DNA from: Sulfitobacter geojensis
GTDB taxonomy: Bacteria; Pseudomonadota; Alphaproteobacteria; Rhodobacterales; Rhodobacteraceae
Direction: 5' to 3'
NCBI RefSeq assembly: GCF_000622325.1
Contig: NZ_JASE01000005.1
Location: 2,852,001 to 2,916,000, forward strand
Length of the DNA: 64,000 nt
Shown: positions 34,614 to 42,792 of the stretch, piece by piece
Numbering within the stretch: position 1 is the stretch's first letter
How the letters are laid out: the number at the start of each line of letters is the position of its first letter
Notes under the pieces: generated by a model
What the model saw: only the letters and a program-made list of their open reading frames with translations
The model's database searches: none
Told to the model about the DNA's origin: nothing
Position numbers and translations under genes: made by a program

Positions 34614-35152
34614 CTGCACTTTTGTCCACTTACACCGCCCTCGCCGGCAAGCTTGACCGTGCGGACTGGGTGTTGCCCACTGTCGCACGCTTTCTGTTCG
34701 CGGCGATCCTGATGGTCTATTTCCTGAACTCCGGCCTGACGAAACTCGGTGAAGGGGTATCGGGCCTTTGGACACCTTCCGTCGGGGCCTACGCACAGAT
34801 TTTCCCCCGCGTTCTGGAAGCCGCGGGTTATGACACGGACGCCCTGTCCTTCTTTCACAAAATCGTCGTTCTCGCCGGGACTTGGGCCGAGTTTGCGCTG
34901 CCGGTGATGATTGTCCTAGGCTTGCTGACCCGACTTGCCGCAGTCGGAATGATCGGGTTTGTGGTCGTCCAGTCCCTGACCGATATCTACGGTCACAGCG
35001 CAACAGATGCGATCGGTGGATGGTTTGACCGCTTTCCCGACGCCATCATTATGGACCAGCGCGCCCTTTGGATTTTTCTGTTGTTGGTTCTGGTGATCAA
35101 GGGCGCCGGACCGCTGTCATTCGACCGCGCTTTTGCGCCAAAAGCCGGATGA
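34610..35152 (+). CDS. DoxX family membrane protein
   Basis: This is a 180-residue integral membrane protein with four membrane segments. It fits DoxX (ILMVYFLNSGLTKLGEGVSGLW near the first helix, FHKIVVLAGTWAEFALPVMIVLGLLTRLAAVGM in the middle). Proteins of this family recur at the end of bufferin/MNIO operons and are thought to serve in electron supply or membrane redox; that role is not proven. The start overlaps the bufC stop. Confidence 0.88.
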   Translation: MTALLSTYTALAGKLDRADWVLPTVARFLFAAILMVYFLNSGLTKLGEGVSGLWTPSVGAYAQIFPRVLEAAGYDTDALSFFHKIVVLAGTWAEFALPVMIVLGLLTRLAAVGMIGFVVVQSLTDIYGHSATDAIGGWFDRFPDAIIMDQRALWIFLLLVLVIKGAGPLSFDRAFAPKAG

Positions 35153-35182
35153 GCAGACAGCGCTAAGCGAACGATATGCGCG

Positions 35183-35503
35183 TTAAAGCGATGCTTTAAT
35201 GTCCGCCTCTACCGCGTTATTCCAACCCAGAAAAAGCGTATTATTCACGTCGATAAGCGGACGCTTCATCAAGGCCGGATGGGCCTTGACCAGTTCTATC
35301 GGTGCCGCCTGTCGCTGTCCCTCGTCCAAGCCGCGCCACGTCGTAGATCGCGTGTTGAGCAGCGCATCGCCAAATTTCTCCAGCGCTGCTGCGAGCACGG
35401 CGTCTGGCACCCCGTCCTTCCGCACGTCCCGTAGCTCAGCCTGCGGCAGAGACTTCAAGGCCTTGCGGCAGGTATCACAATTCTTGAGCCCATAAAGTAT
35501 CAC
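35183..35503 (-). CDS. ArsC/Spx-family thioredoxin-fold protein
   Basis: This is a 106-residue thioredoxin-fold protein of the ArsC/Spx/YffB group. The N-terminal motif is LYGLKNCDTCRKAL with Cys9 and Cys12, and the C-terminal half has RPLIDVNNTLFLGW. Arsenate reductase activity needs three further Cys/Arg positions that I do not see, so a YffB-like protein is more likely than a true arsenate reductase. GTG 35503 has AAAAGGG upstream. It is convergent with the doxX gene. Confidence 0.85.
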   Translation of the reverse strand: MILYGLKNCDTCRKALKSLPQAELRDVRKDGVPDAVLAAALEKFGDALLNTRSTTWRGLDEGQRQAAPIELVKAHPALMKRPLIDVNNTLFLGWNNAVEADIKASL

Positions 35504-35597
35504 AAGCGCTGCCCTTTTATTGGAGGCTCAAAGCCATCAAATGAGGAGTATTCCGCACCCCGACACCGGACGTATCGGGCACCGTATTCATCCAACG

Positions 35598-35894
35598 TCA
35601 GTTTGTGCAGCCTTTGGTGCCAGACATGCAGGTTGGACGGGCCGAACGGACCTTGTGGCGCACCTTGTAGACCTTTTTCGTCGGCATCGGGTGGGCCAGA
35701 GCCTGACTGTAGCTCATATGCTGGTTGGGCTGACCGCAGCAAATCACCCCTGCGATCTGAACGGGCTGGTAACCGGCAGGACAATAGTTGGCCCCGTGGT
35801 ACGGATAAATCTTGGGCTGTGCCGCGACATGCGCCGGCATGAGCGTGGCCAACATCAGGCCGACGCCTGCGAGTGCTGAGGTCGTGAGACGCAT
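35598..35894 (-). CDS. Small exported Cys-containing protein
   Basis: This is a 98-residue protein with a Sec signal (MRLTTSALAGVGLMLATLMPAHVAA). The mature part has five cysteines at residues 38, 52, 53, 89 and 96 (CPAGY, VICCGQ, TCMSGTKGC) and a basic stretch (KKVYKVRHKVRSARP). The paired and terminal cysteines suggest disulfides. I do not recognise a family. ATG 35894 has GAGGG upstream. The gene stands alone between the ArsC-like gene and the P450. Confidence 0.75.
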   Translation of the reverse strand: MRLTTSALAGVGLMLATLMPAHVAAQPKIYPYHGANYCPAGYQPVQIAGVICCGQPNQHMSYSQALAHPMPTKKVYKVRHKVRSARPTCMSGTKGCTN

Positions 35895-35983
35895 GAAATT
35901 CCCTCGTTTAATTCAATTTACCGCGGATATTATTGCAGCAACTTTGGCCGTGTGGCCGCTATATGTCCAGCATTTTCGTGAGG

Positions 35984-37174
35984 TTACGTGCTGCAGAGCC
36001 GTGCTGGCAGCGCGGTGTAGCCGTGAAACCGGATGCGTCCGCCGGCGGTGCGCTGCTCCGACAGGGTGTAGTTCGGGTAGCGACGCAGGAAACGTTCGAT
36101 CGCGATGCGCCCCTCCATGCGGGCGAGCGTCAGGCCAACGCAAACATGCGGGCCACCGGCAAAGGCAAGGTGGCGGTTGGGACGGCGGGTGATGTCGAAT
36201 TCTGTTGGCCGGTCAAAGACTTCGGGGTCGCGGTTGGCGGCACCGATACACAGATGCAGGTTCGTTTGCGGCGCAATCTCTTGCCCGCCGATGCTGACCT
36301 TGGCTGTGGTTTCGCGGTTGCCAAACTGGTTCGGAGACCGCAGGCGCAGCACCTCTTCTACCGCGGTGTCGATGTGCGTGAAGTCACTGAGAAGTAATGC
36401 TTTTTGATCAGGGTGGTCGTGCAGCAGCGCAAGGCCGTTGCCGATCAGATTGGTGGTGGTTTCATGGCCCGCGTTGAGGATGAAAATGCAGTTCTGGATC
36501 AGCTCGATCTCGGTCAGTTGACCGCTGGCATCGCCGGTGATGAGACGGGTCAGAACATCCGTGTCAGGATCGCCCGGCGCGCGGCGGCGACGGGCGATAA
36601 GGTCTTGTAAGTAGGACTTAAATTCAGAAACGGCCCGATGCCCCCCGGCCAGCTGGTCCTGCGTCAGCGTGGGCTCCAGCGCGCCGAGAATGGCGAGGGA
36701 CCAGTCGCGCAGGGGCGCGCGTTCTTGCATGGGAATATCCAGCAGGTTGCCGATGATCTGGATGGGGATGGTGGAGGCGAAATCCTCAATCAGATCAGGG
36801 ACTTGAGGCATTTCATCAAGGAGCGTGTCGACGGTGGCGATCAACCCCGGCTCCATCCGCGCAAGCGCCTTTGGCGTGAGGGCCCCAGTCATGATCCGGC
36901 GCACGCGGGTGTGCAGCGGCGGGTCGTTGAAAACAAGGCTGGTGGTGTGATGTTCAAACAGCGGCGACCCTTCGCCGAATTTAGGCGCAAAGGCTTGTTT
37001 TTTATCGGAAATATAGGTGGTCGTATCGCGATAAATCGCGTTCAGATCGGCGTGTTTGGTGATGAGGACCGATCCGTCAGGCTGGGGCGTGACGGGGCTG
37101 TTTTGCAGCAAATCATCGTAATGCGGAAAGGGGTTTTCGATGAAACCGGCGGGGGGATTGGCGAGGTTGAACAT
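35984..37174 (-). CDS. Cytochrome P450
   Basis: This is a 396-residue soluble bacterial P450. The heme-binding loop is FAGGPHVCVG with Cys345, the I-helix oxygen motif is AGHETT, the K-helix is EEVLRLRSP, and FNDPPLHTRVRRIMTGALTP marks the substrate region. It most resembles class I P450s that use a ferredoxin and reductase, and no such partners are next to it. The ATG 37174 ribosome site is weak. The 229-bp space upstream holds two strong hairpins. Confidence 0.95.
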   Translation of the reverse strand: MFNLANPPAGFIENPFPHYDDLLQNSPVTPQPDGSVLITKHADLNAIYRDTTTYISDKKQAFAPKFGEGSPLFEHHTTSLVFNDPPLHTRVRRIMTGALTPKALARMEPGLIATVDTLLDEMPQVPDLIEDFASTIPIQIIGNLLDIPMQERAPLRDWSLAILGALEPTLTQDQLAGGHRAVSEFKSYLQDLIARRRRAPGDPDTDVLTRLITGDASGQLTEIELIQNCIFILNAGHETTTNLIGNGLALLHDHPDQKALLLSDFTHIDTAVEEVLRLRSPNQFGNRETTAKVSIGGQEIAPQTNLHLCIGAANRDPEVFDRPTEFDITRRPNRHLAFAGGPHVCVGLTLARMEGRIAIERFLRRYPNYTLSEQRTAGGRIRFHGYTALPARLCST

Positions 37175-37210
37175 GGGCCGAGTTTGGGGGTTTTAGAGGG
37201 GGGTGTCTAG

Positions 37211-37252
37211 CGTACACCCCCTGTGCACCCCCCGTGCACCGGGGGGTGTACG
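37211..37252. repeat. Long imperfect palindrome upstream of the P450 gene
   Basis: CGTACACCCCC (37211-37221) and GGGGGTGTACG (37242-37252) form 11-bp perfect arms around a 20-base loop that itself contains GTGCACC twice. TTTT follows on the plus strand. It is either a terminator for plus-strand transcription or a palindromic repeat. Confidence 0.55.
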
Positions 37253-37310
37253 GTTTTAAGCGCGTGGCTTTGCCGCAAAGGGCAGCGCTTGGACCTCGGG
37301 GTGGGTGCGA

Positions 37311-37342
37311 AGCGCCCTCCCCATGGGGGAGGTCCGGGCGCT
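37311..37342. repeat. CCCCATGGGG-centred hairpin
   Basis: AGCGCCC (37311-37317) pairs with GGGCGCT (37336-37342), with the inner TCCCC-AT-GGGGGA stem. A similar CCCCATGGGG-centred hairpin lies at 53767-53799, also next to an A+T-rich accessory gene. Confidence 0.5.
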
Positions 37343-37403
37343 GTCGGACATGTTTGGGGTAGTGTAGTGGGTTCACACCCACCCTACGCTTGGCCAACGA
37401 TTC

Positions 37404-38648
37404 TTAGGGATACTCACTCTCATTCCGAAACTTTGCAGCACTCTTGAGAATATGAACTTTTCGCACTCTGTCTTTGCGTTCGGTGTCAGCGTCACAAAAT
37501 GACCAGAGTTCATCTAACGATCTGAATTGAAAAGGATTGGAAATAAAGTGCCACATAAACGGGGCTATAAACTCACGCATCTGAAAAGCAACTGTTTCAT
37601 CATCATTGGCCGCAATAGGCTTGCCGTGGGCCACTGAGTTTCGTCTAAACTGCAAATGCCTTCCAAGATCTCGGTGATAATCTGTGTCTCTAAAGAAGCT
37701 TGCTGCACGGCTCACCAATCTATCACTTTTAGTAAAGTTTGGTCCGCCTATCGTTTCAAGCACGCGCCAACCACCCAAAAAGGCCGCTTCTCCATCGGGC
37801 TTACTGAAAGCCTCATAATGCTGCGCAAGTGCGATTTCTGCGGTTTGCTTCCAAGGCAGCTTACTAAGGTTTTCCCTATATTGGACTACAATGCGCAATA
37901 ATTTTGTGACCCTATCAGCAGGAATCCCGGCACGTCGCACTTCTTGAGGCCAGTGATTGAACCAATATTGTTGTGAGCTGAGGGCACCTGAAGGTGAGTG
38001 CACAGTCATATGCGGAGCAATAATACATCGGGCGATTGGCGTACGCGGGTTTTCTGGAATGATAGACCTACCACGATAAAGAAACAGTGAGACTAATCCA
38101 AGATCAGTAGAAATTGCGGCCTCGGCTTGCTCAAACGCATCAGACGCATTGGCAGCGTCGACTGAAACAACTGCTAAAGGTAAGTCACGATACTCCTGTA
38201 AATTTGCTCCATGATCGAAGTTATTCGATCCGACCTGCGACTGCCTATTTCTTCTTACTGATTGCATGAACTGCGAGTTAGAAGTCGGATCAAAATTAAT
38301 CCAAACACCTCTTGATTTACGCTTTCCTACAATAATCTCGCCGCAATCGTGGATCGGGAAAACCACTTTATACTTAGCACGGATCATTTGATTGGAGATG
38401 CGTCTTGCGTCAGTGAGAAAACTTTGTAGCTCAAGGTTTTGTCTAGTTCGGATTGCCTTCTTAACGACAGCCTTCAAGTAAGCTGTGGTTCGGTTTTCCT
38501 CGAAGAGCGCAGTCGCCAAGTAACTTTCATATTCTCTTAGGCCACCGAAACCCCTCGTGGACATCGATCCATCTTCGTTGATGGTACGCGCAGCCGATAT
38601 TTCGCGGAGTGCGTTTTCTATTTGGAATTTGTCCCGAACTCTTAGCAT
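37404..38648 (-). CDS. Accessory protein with HEPN-like motif
   Basis: This is a 414-residue cytoplasmic protein with no signal or membrane segment. The C-terminal quarter reads LGRHLQFRRNSVAHGKPI, in which R336-N-S-V-A-H341 matches the R-x4-H motif of HEPN RNases and the RNxxxHG pattern of ApeA-like domains. The N-terminal half (FLTDARRISNQMIRAKYKVVFPIHDCGEIIVGK) is unassigned. The gene is A+T richer than its neighbours (60-base sample 43% G+C). Its ATG is 9 bases downstream of the thyX stop with no clear ribosome site; a start at M29 is possible. Defence or toxin function is an inference. Confidence 0.7.
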   Translation of the reverse strand: MLRVRDKFQIENALREISAARTINEDGSMSTRGFGGLREYESYLATALFEENRTTAYLKAVVKKAIRTRQNLELQSFLTDARRISNQMIRAKYKVVFPIHDCGEIIVGKRKSRGVWINFDPTSNSQFMQSVRRNRQSQVGSNNFDHGANLQEYRDLPLAVVSVDAANASDAFEQAEAAISTDLGLVSLFLYRGRSIIPENPRTPIARCIIAPHMTVHSPSGALSSQQYWFNHWPQEVRRAGIPADRVTKLLRIVVQYRENLSKLPWKQTAEIALAQHYEAFSKPDGEAAFLGGWRVLETIGGPNFTKSDRLVSRAASFFRDTDYHRDLGRHLQFRRNSVAHGKPIAANDDETVAFQMREFIAPFMWHFISNPFQFRSLDELWSFCDADTERKDRVRKVHILKSAAKFRNESEYP

Positions 38649-38657
38649 AATGGATTT

Positions 38658-39578
38658 CTAGCCAATAACCCCCATAAACTCCCGCCATTCCCCCTTGGAC
38701 ATCCCAGAGGTCTCCTGCGTCACCTCTTCCCCCGCGATCATGCGGCGCACGCAGTCGAGCGCTTTGCCGGACATCGTTGCACCGCCCAGACGGTAATCCT
38801 CGAACGCGCCGTAGGCGGCGGGCACCCAGTCGGCGACGACTTTGCAAATCGCGTCCGCGTAAACCCTTATTTCATACTGTGCATGTTTATCTGCCCGCAG
38901 ACGCAAGAAATGAAACAGGTTATGGAGGTCCACTTTCCAGTACCATTGAGTGTAGATGTTTGACGGCAGGTTCATGCGGGCCAGTTCGCGGGCAAGGCCG
39001 TCTTGCGGCGCGCCGTCGGGGCCATCGGTCGAGATCATGCTTTCGTAGTTGTCATAGGCACGGTTGCTGTCGGATTTCAGGATTTCAAGGACGCGGGCGG
39101 CTTCCGCGCCTTCCAGCACGCCGCCCCTGCCCTGATTGTTCACCACGCTTTGCGCGTTCACATGTTCGGGCGCGGGAATATAGAATTCGCGGTCAAGGAT
39201 CGAATAGCGGGCGGAGTATTCGTTGACGTTGGCGGTACGGTGGCGGATCCACTGGCGGGCGACAAAGACGGGCAGTTTGACGTGCAGTTTGATCTCGCAC
39301 ATCTCGAACGGGGTCGAGTGCCAGTGGCGCATGAGGTAGCGGATCAGCCCCTCGTCATTCTGCACGGATTTGGTGCCCTTGCCGTAGGACACGCGGGCGG
39401 CCTGACAGATGGCAGAATCGTCGCCCATATAGTCGATGACGCGGATGAACCCGTGGTCGAGCACGTCATAGGCGCGGTACAGATGCGCCTCCATCCCCGG
39501 CACGGTGGCGCGCAGGGTTGGCGAGGTCTGCGTGCGCAGTTCGTCGATTTCGGCTTGTTGTTCGGGTGACAGGGGCAT
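38658..39578 (-). CDS. thyX: FAD-dependent thymidylate synthase
   Basis: This is a 306-residue flavin-dependent thymidylate synthase, methylating dUMP with methylenetetrahydrofolate and NADPH. The ThyX signature RHRX7S is present ([15 protein letters not shown]), with [19 protein letters not shown] and [18 protein letters not shown] around the FAD/dUMP site. The family start [15 protein letters not shown] at ATG 39578 has AAGGA upstream. It is slightly longer than the usual 230-270 residues. The HEPN-like gene follows after 9 bases. Confidence 0.95.
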   Translation of the reverse strand: MPLSPEQQAEIDELRTQTSPTLRATVPGMEAHLYRAYDVLDHGFIRVIDYMGDDSAICQAARVSYGKGTKSVQNDEGLIRYLMRHWHSTPFEMCEIKLHVKLPVFVARQWIRHRTANVNEYSARYSILDREFYIPAPEHVNAQSVVNNQGRGGVLEGAEAARVLEILKSDSNRAYDNYESMISTDGPDGAPQDGLARELARMNLPSNIYTQWYWKVDLHNLFHFLRLRADKHAQYEIRVYADAICKVVADWVPAAYGAFEDYRLGGATMSGKALDCVRRMIAGEEVTQETSGMSKGEWREFMGVIG

Positions 39579-39715
39579 GTGCGGCGTCCTTGGAAAAGGG
39601 TCTGGGATTCGGTGACCACTATATCTGGAGGCAGGCAAAGCAGGAACAGCCATATGGGGTGATGTGTCTGGAAAACATATACCGGAGGTTATTCAGCGAT
39701 TTTTGAGCGCAAGCG

Positions 39716-39745
39716 TTGACAAAGGGGCGGCGTTCTTGGGATTGT
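39716..39745 (+). promoter_or_regulatory. Candidate promoter of the lipoprotein-Slam operon
   Basis: A consensus TTGACA (39716-39721) and a weak GATTGT (39740-39745), with an 18-base spacer, lie about 30 bp before the lipoprotein ATG. The -10 box is poor. Confidence 0.3.
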
Positions 39746-39774
39746 CCGGTGAAATTACGGATAGGCAGGCAATC

Positions 39775-40869
39775 ATGAAAATCAATGCAGCGGGGCTTTT
39801 GCTTTGCACGTTTCTTGTTGGGTGCGGCGGCGGCGATGCGCCATTCGGCGAGGGCGCAACGGATTCAGAGACGGATTCAGGGACTGACGGGGGCACCGGC
39901 ACAGGTGGCGACACCGGTGAAGAAACCGGTATCATCCGCGAGGGTTTGCCGCCCGGCACCGCCTCCCCGACACCAAGCTCGCGCATTGTACGTTCGGAAC
40001 CCACCGAAGCCGAAGGCGGCAAGCAGGGCGACGGCTTTGCCACCGGCATCCGCTATGACGGCGACACGGATGTGTTCACTGTCGACGGTCTGGCCTTTGA
40101 CGGCGGCAACCGCTACGCCCGCGGGGAGAATGTCAGCAGTTTGAACGACGACTACGCGGTTTACGAAGCGTTCCAGCAGTTCCCCGACGGTTCGAATGAC
40201 GAATTGATCAACCAGTTCACCCACCGCGCGATTTACGGTGTGAGCCGAAATCTCGACTCTGACGGCAACCCGGCGACGCAGTTCGCGATTGTACGGACAG
40301 GGGCCTACATCCCTTACGGGTTTGGCGGGTTCGTGTATGAGCGTGAAGGTTCAGTTGCCCTGCCTACAAACGGACAGGCCGTTTACCGCGGTAAAAGTGC
40401 CGGTGTGCGGGATTTTGAAGGCGCGGGCGGACTTGAATATGCCACGAGCAATGTGGAAATCGCGATTGATTTCGAAGATTTCAACGACTCCACTGGCGTA
40501 GGCGGTGCCGGCGTGCGCGGGATATTCTCCGACCGTCGCGTTTACGACATTAACGGTCTGGATATCACCGATACTGTGGTCAGCCGTATCAATGCCCAGA
40601 ACGACGCCAGCATCGGCACGATTCCAGATGCGCGGTTCGAAGTGGGTCCCGGCGTGATGGATGCCAACGGCGAAATCATCGGGGAGGTGTTTAGTAACTT
40701 CGTCAACGACGACGGACGGGTTATCGAATACGAAACCGGCAAGTATTACGCGATTGTATCGGGCGATGACGCGAATGAAATCGTGGGTGTTATTGTGGCC
40801 GAAAACACAGCCGAGCTTGATGATATCACTGTGAGAGATACCAGCGGCTTCATCATCTACCGCGACTAG
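39775..40869 (+). CDS. Lipoprotein, probable Slam-dependent surface lipoprotein
   Basis: This is a 364-residue protein with a lipoprotein signal (AAGLLLCTFLVGC, lipobox LVGC with Cys17 acylated). It continues with a Gly/Asp/Thr-rich flexible segment (DSETDSGTDGGTGTGGDTGEETG) and a beta-rich body (TGIRYDGDTDVFTVDGLAFDGGNRY, SVALPTNGQAVYRGKSAGV, and IAIDFEDFNDSTGVG) suggestive of a TbpB-like C-lobe barrel. It is followed 10 bases later by a Slam gene, as Slam substrates usually are. ATG 39775 has AGGCAGG upstream; the longer frame from 39664 lacks the signal peptide. Confidence 0.8.
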   Translation: MKINAAGLLLCTFLVGCGGGDAPFGEGATDSETDSGTDGGTGTGGDTGEETGIIREGLPPGTASPTPSSRIVRSEPTEAEGGKQGDGFATGIRYDGDTDVFTVDGLAFDGGNRYARGENVSSLNDDYAVYEAFQQFPDGSNDELINQFTHRAIYGVSRNLDSDGNPATQFAIVRTGAYIPYGFGGFVYEREGSVALPTNGQAVYRGKSAGVRDFEGAGGLEYATSNVEIAIDFEDFNDSTGVGGAGVRGIFSDRRVYDINGLDITDTVVSRINAQNDASIGTIPDARFEVGPGVMDANGEIIGEVFSNFVNDDGRVIEYETGKYYAIVSGDDANEIVGVIVAENTAELDDITVRDTSGFIIYRD

Positions 40870-40879
40870 GCTTTGTAAA

Positions 40880-42268
40880 ATGGCCTTGCAGAAATTGCAG
40901 CTTTGGGGCGCGACTGTCGCTCTTGGGGGCCTTCTCGCTTTTGGCGGGGGGGCCTTGGCGCAAAGCGTATTGACGGCGGACCAGATGCGCAATGCGGCTG
41001 GTCTAAGCCTGAAAGACGGCAATCCGGTTCAGGCCGAGGCGCTTGCGCAGGCCTTGCTGACGCGTGACGAAAACGATCTGACTGCATTATTGATCCGCGC
41101 CCGTGCGCTGCGCGATCTCGGCCGATTGGACGAGGCGCAGGACATGACGCGCCGCGCGTGGCGACAGGCCGGCAGTGACGCTGACAGATACGCCACGGCG
41201 CTGATCACGGCACAGGTGTTGTCCTCGCAAGGCAAACGCACCCGCGCCCAGCTTTGGTTGCGCCGCGCGGCGCAGCACGCGCCGAATGACGCGCTGCGCC
41301 GGCGTGCGGAACGCGATTTCGGGTATGTGAAGCAGCAAAATCCGTGGAAGACGGATGTGACCTTCACCTTTGCGCCAAATTCCAACATCAACAACGGATC
41401 AGCACGGGATCGGTCGCGGCTGAATTATGCGATCTCCGAAATCCTGTTCGGGGAACCGGTCGAATATGACCTGAACGCCGAAGCACAGGCCATTTCCGGG
41501 CTTGAAGTTGGCGGTTCGCTGCGCAGCCGCTACCGGTTTCACCAAACCCCGATTTCCGCCCATGACGCAAAGGTTGCCCTGTCCTACCGGACCTTCAGCA
41601 TCACCGATGATCTGGGGGCATCTGACGTCAGCGGATCGGACTTTGCCTTTGGCAGCGCGTCTGTCGGGTATGGATACCGCCGGTTTGTGATGGATAAGAA
41701 GGGCGAATTCGCAGCCGATGTCGAAGCGGGTCAAAGCTGGTATGGTGGCAGTCGGTATGCCAGTTTCCTGCGCGGCCAAGCGCAACAATTGCTATATCTG
41801 TCCCCGCGCCAGCAACTGCGGTTCGGCGGTGAGGTCGAGCGGCAGTGGGGGCAAGCGACAGCGGACCGCGATCTGTTCGGCCTGTCCGCCAGTATCACGC
41901 AGGCCTTTGCGTCTGGCAACTCCGGTTTTGCGGGGCTGTATCTGACGACGACCCAATCCGACACTGCGAGTGTGGAATATTCCGAAGTCACGCTGCGCAC
42001 CGGACTGGCACTGCGCCAACCGGTGCTGGGGGCAAAGGTGCAATTTGGCCTTGGTGCCAGTTGGCGCGATTATGATGTCTCGCGCGATTCCCGTGACGGG
42101 CGCCAAGACAGGCGTGTTTTTGCGGATGTGACCGCGACCTTCAAAGACATTGATTATTACGGGTTCAACCCTGCGGTGACCCTGTCCGCGTCGAGCACGG
42201 ATAGCAATGTCGGGCTGTATGATGTGAACCGCGTCGGATTGAACATCGGGATTAAATCGGCGTTTTAG
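40880..42268 (+). CDS. Surface lipoprotein assembly modifier (Slam, DUF560)
   Basis: This is a 462-residue outer-membrane protein. It has a Sec signal (residues 1-28), an N-terminal periplasmic TPR part (residues about 30-150, e.g. LSLKDGNPVQAEALAQALLTRDENDLTALLIRARALRDLGRLDEA), and a C-terminal 14-strand DUF560 barrel with repeated aromatic/Gly strands and a C-terminal Phe (GIKSAF), the BAM recognition signal. Slam proteins move lipoproteins to the cell surface. The lipoprotein gene directly upstream is the expected substrate. Confidence 0.85.
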   Translation: MALQKLQLWGATVALGGLLAFGGGALAQSVLTADQMRNAAGLSLKDGNPVQAEALAQALLTRDENDLTALLIRARALRDLGRLDEAQDMTRRAWRQAGSDADRYATALITAQVLSSQGKRTRAQLWLRRAAQHAPNDALRRRAERDFGYVKQQNPWKTDVTFTFAPNSNINNGSARDRSRLNYAISEILFGEPVEYDLNAEAQAISGLEVGGSLRSRYRFHQTPISAHDAKVALSYRTFSITDDLGASDVSGSDFAFGSASVGYGYRRFVMDKKGEFAADVEAGQSWYGGSRYASFLRGQAQQLLYLSPRQQLRFGGEVERQWGQATADRDLFGLSASITQAFASGNSGFAGLYLTTTQSDTASVEYSEVTLRTGLALRQPVLGAKVQFGLGASWRDYDVSRDSRDGRQDRRVFADVTATFKDIDYYGFNPAVTLSASSTDSNVGLYDVNRVGLNIGIKSAF

Positions 42269-42357
42269 GGTCAACTTGTCGGGAAGTTGCCGCGGGTGAC
42301 TGGCCACGGCGGATGGCTATGCTAGGTTCAGGCAAAGTGTAATCCAAGGAGCCAAAC

Positions 42358-42792
42358 ATGCCGATCAAATACCTGCACACGATGGTGCGCGTCAAAGACC
42401 TTGATGCCTCGATCGCCTTTTACAAATTGCTGGGACTGGTGGAGCGTCGCCGTACAGAAAACGAAGGCGGCCGCTTTACGCTGGTGTTTCTGTGCCCTCC
42501 GGGGATGGACGACGGGCACGCCGATGTTGAATTGACCTACAACTGGGATGGCGATGATGCGCTGCCCAGCGACAGCCGCCACTTTGGTCACCTCGCCTAT
42601 ACGGTCGAAAATATTTATGAGATGTGTCAGCACCTTATGGACAACGGCGTGACCATCAACCGTCCCCCGCGCGATGGCAACATGGCGTTTGTGCGCAGCC
42701 CTGACAACATTTCGATCGAGTTGTTGCAAGAAGGCGATGCGCTGGCACCGGCCGAACCCTGGGCCAGCATGGAAAACACCGGTCACTGGTGA
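42358..42792 (+). CDS. gloA: Lactoylglutathione lyase (glyoxalase I)
   Basis: This is a 144-residue glyoxalase I that isomerises the hemithioacetal of methylglyoxal and glutathione. The four metal ligands are His7, Glu58, His78 and Glu121 (HTMVRV, VELTYNWD, FGHLAYTV and ISIELLQ). Length and motifs match GloA. Its stop codon overlaps the start of the DUF1194 gene (GTGA), so it is translationally coupled to it, although a functional relation is not obvious. Confidence 0.92.
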   Translation: MPIKYLHTMVRVKDLDASIAFYKLLGLVERRRTENEGGRFTLVFLCPPGMDDGHADVELTYNWDGDDALPSDSRHFGHLAYTVENIYEMCQHLMDNGVTINRPPRDGNMAFVRSPDNISIELLQEGDALAPAEPWASMENTGHW

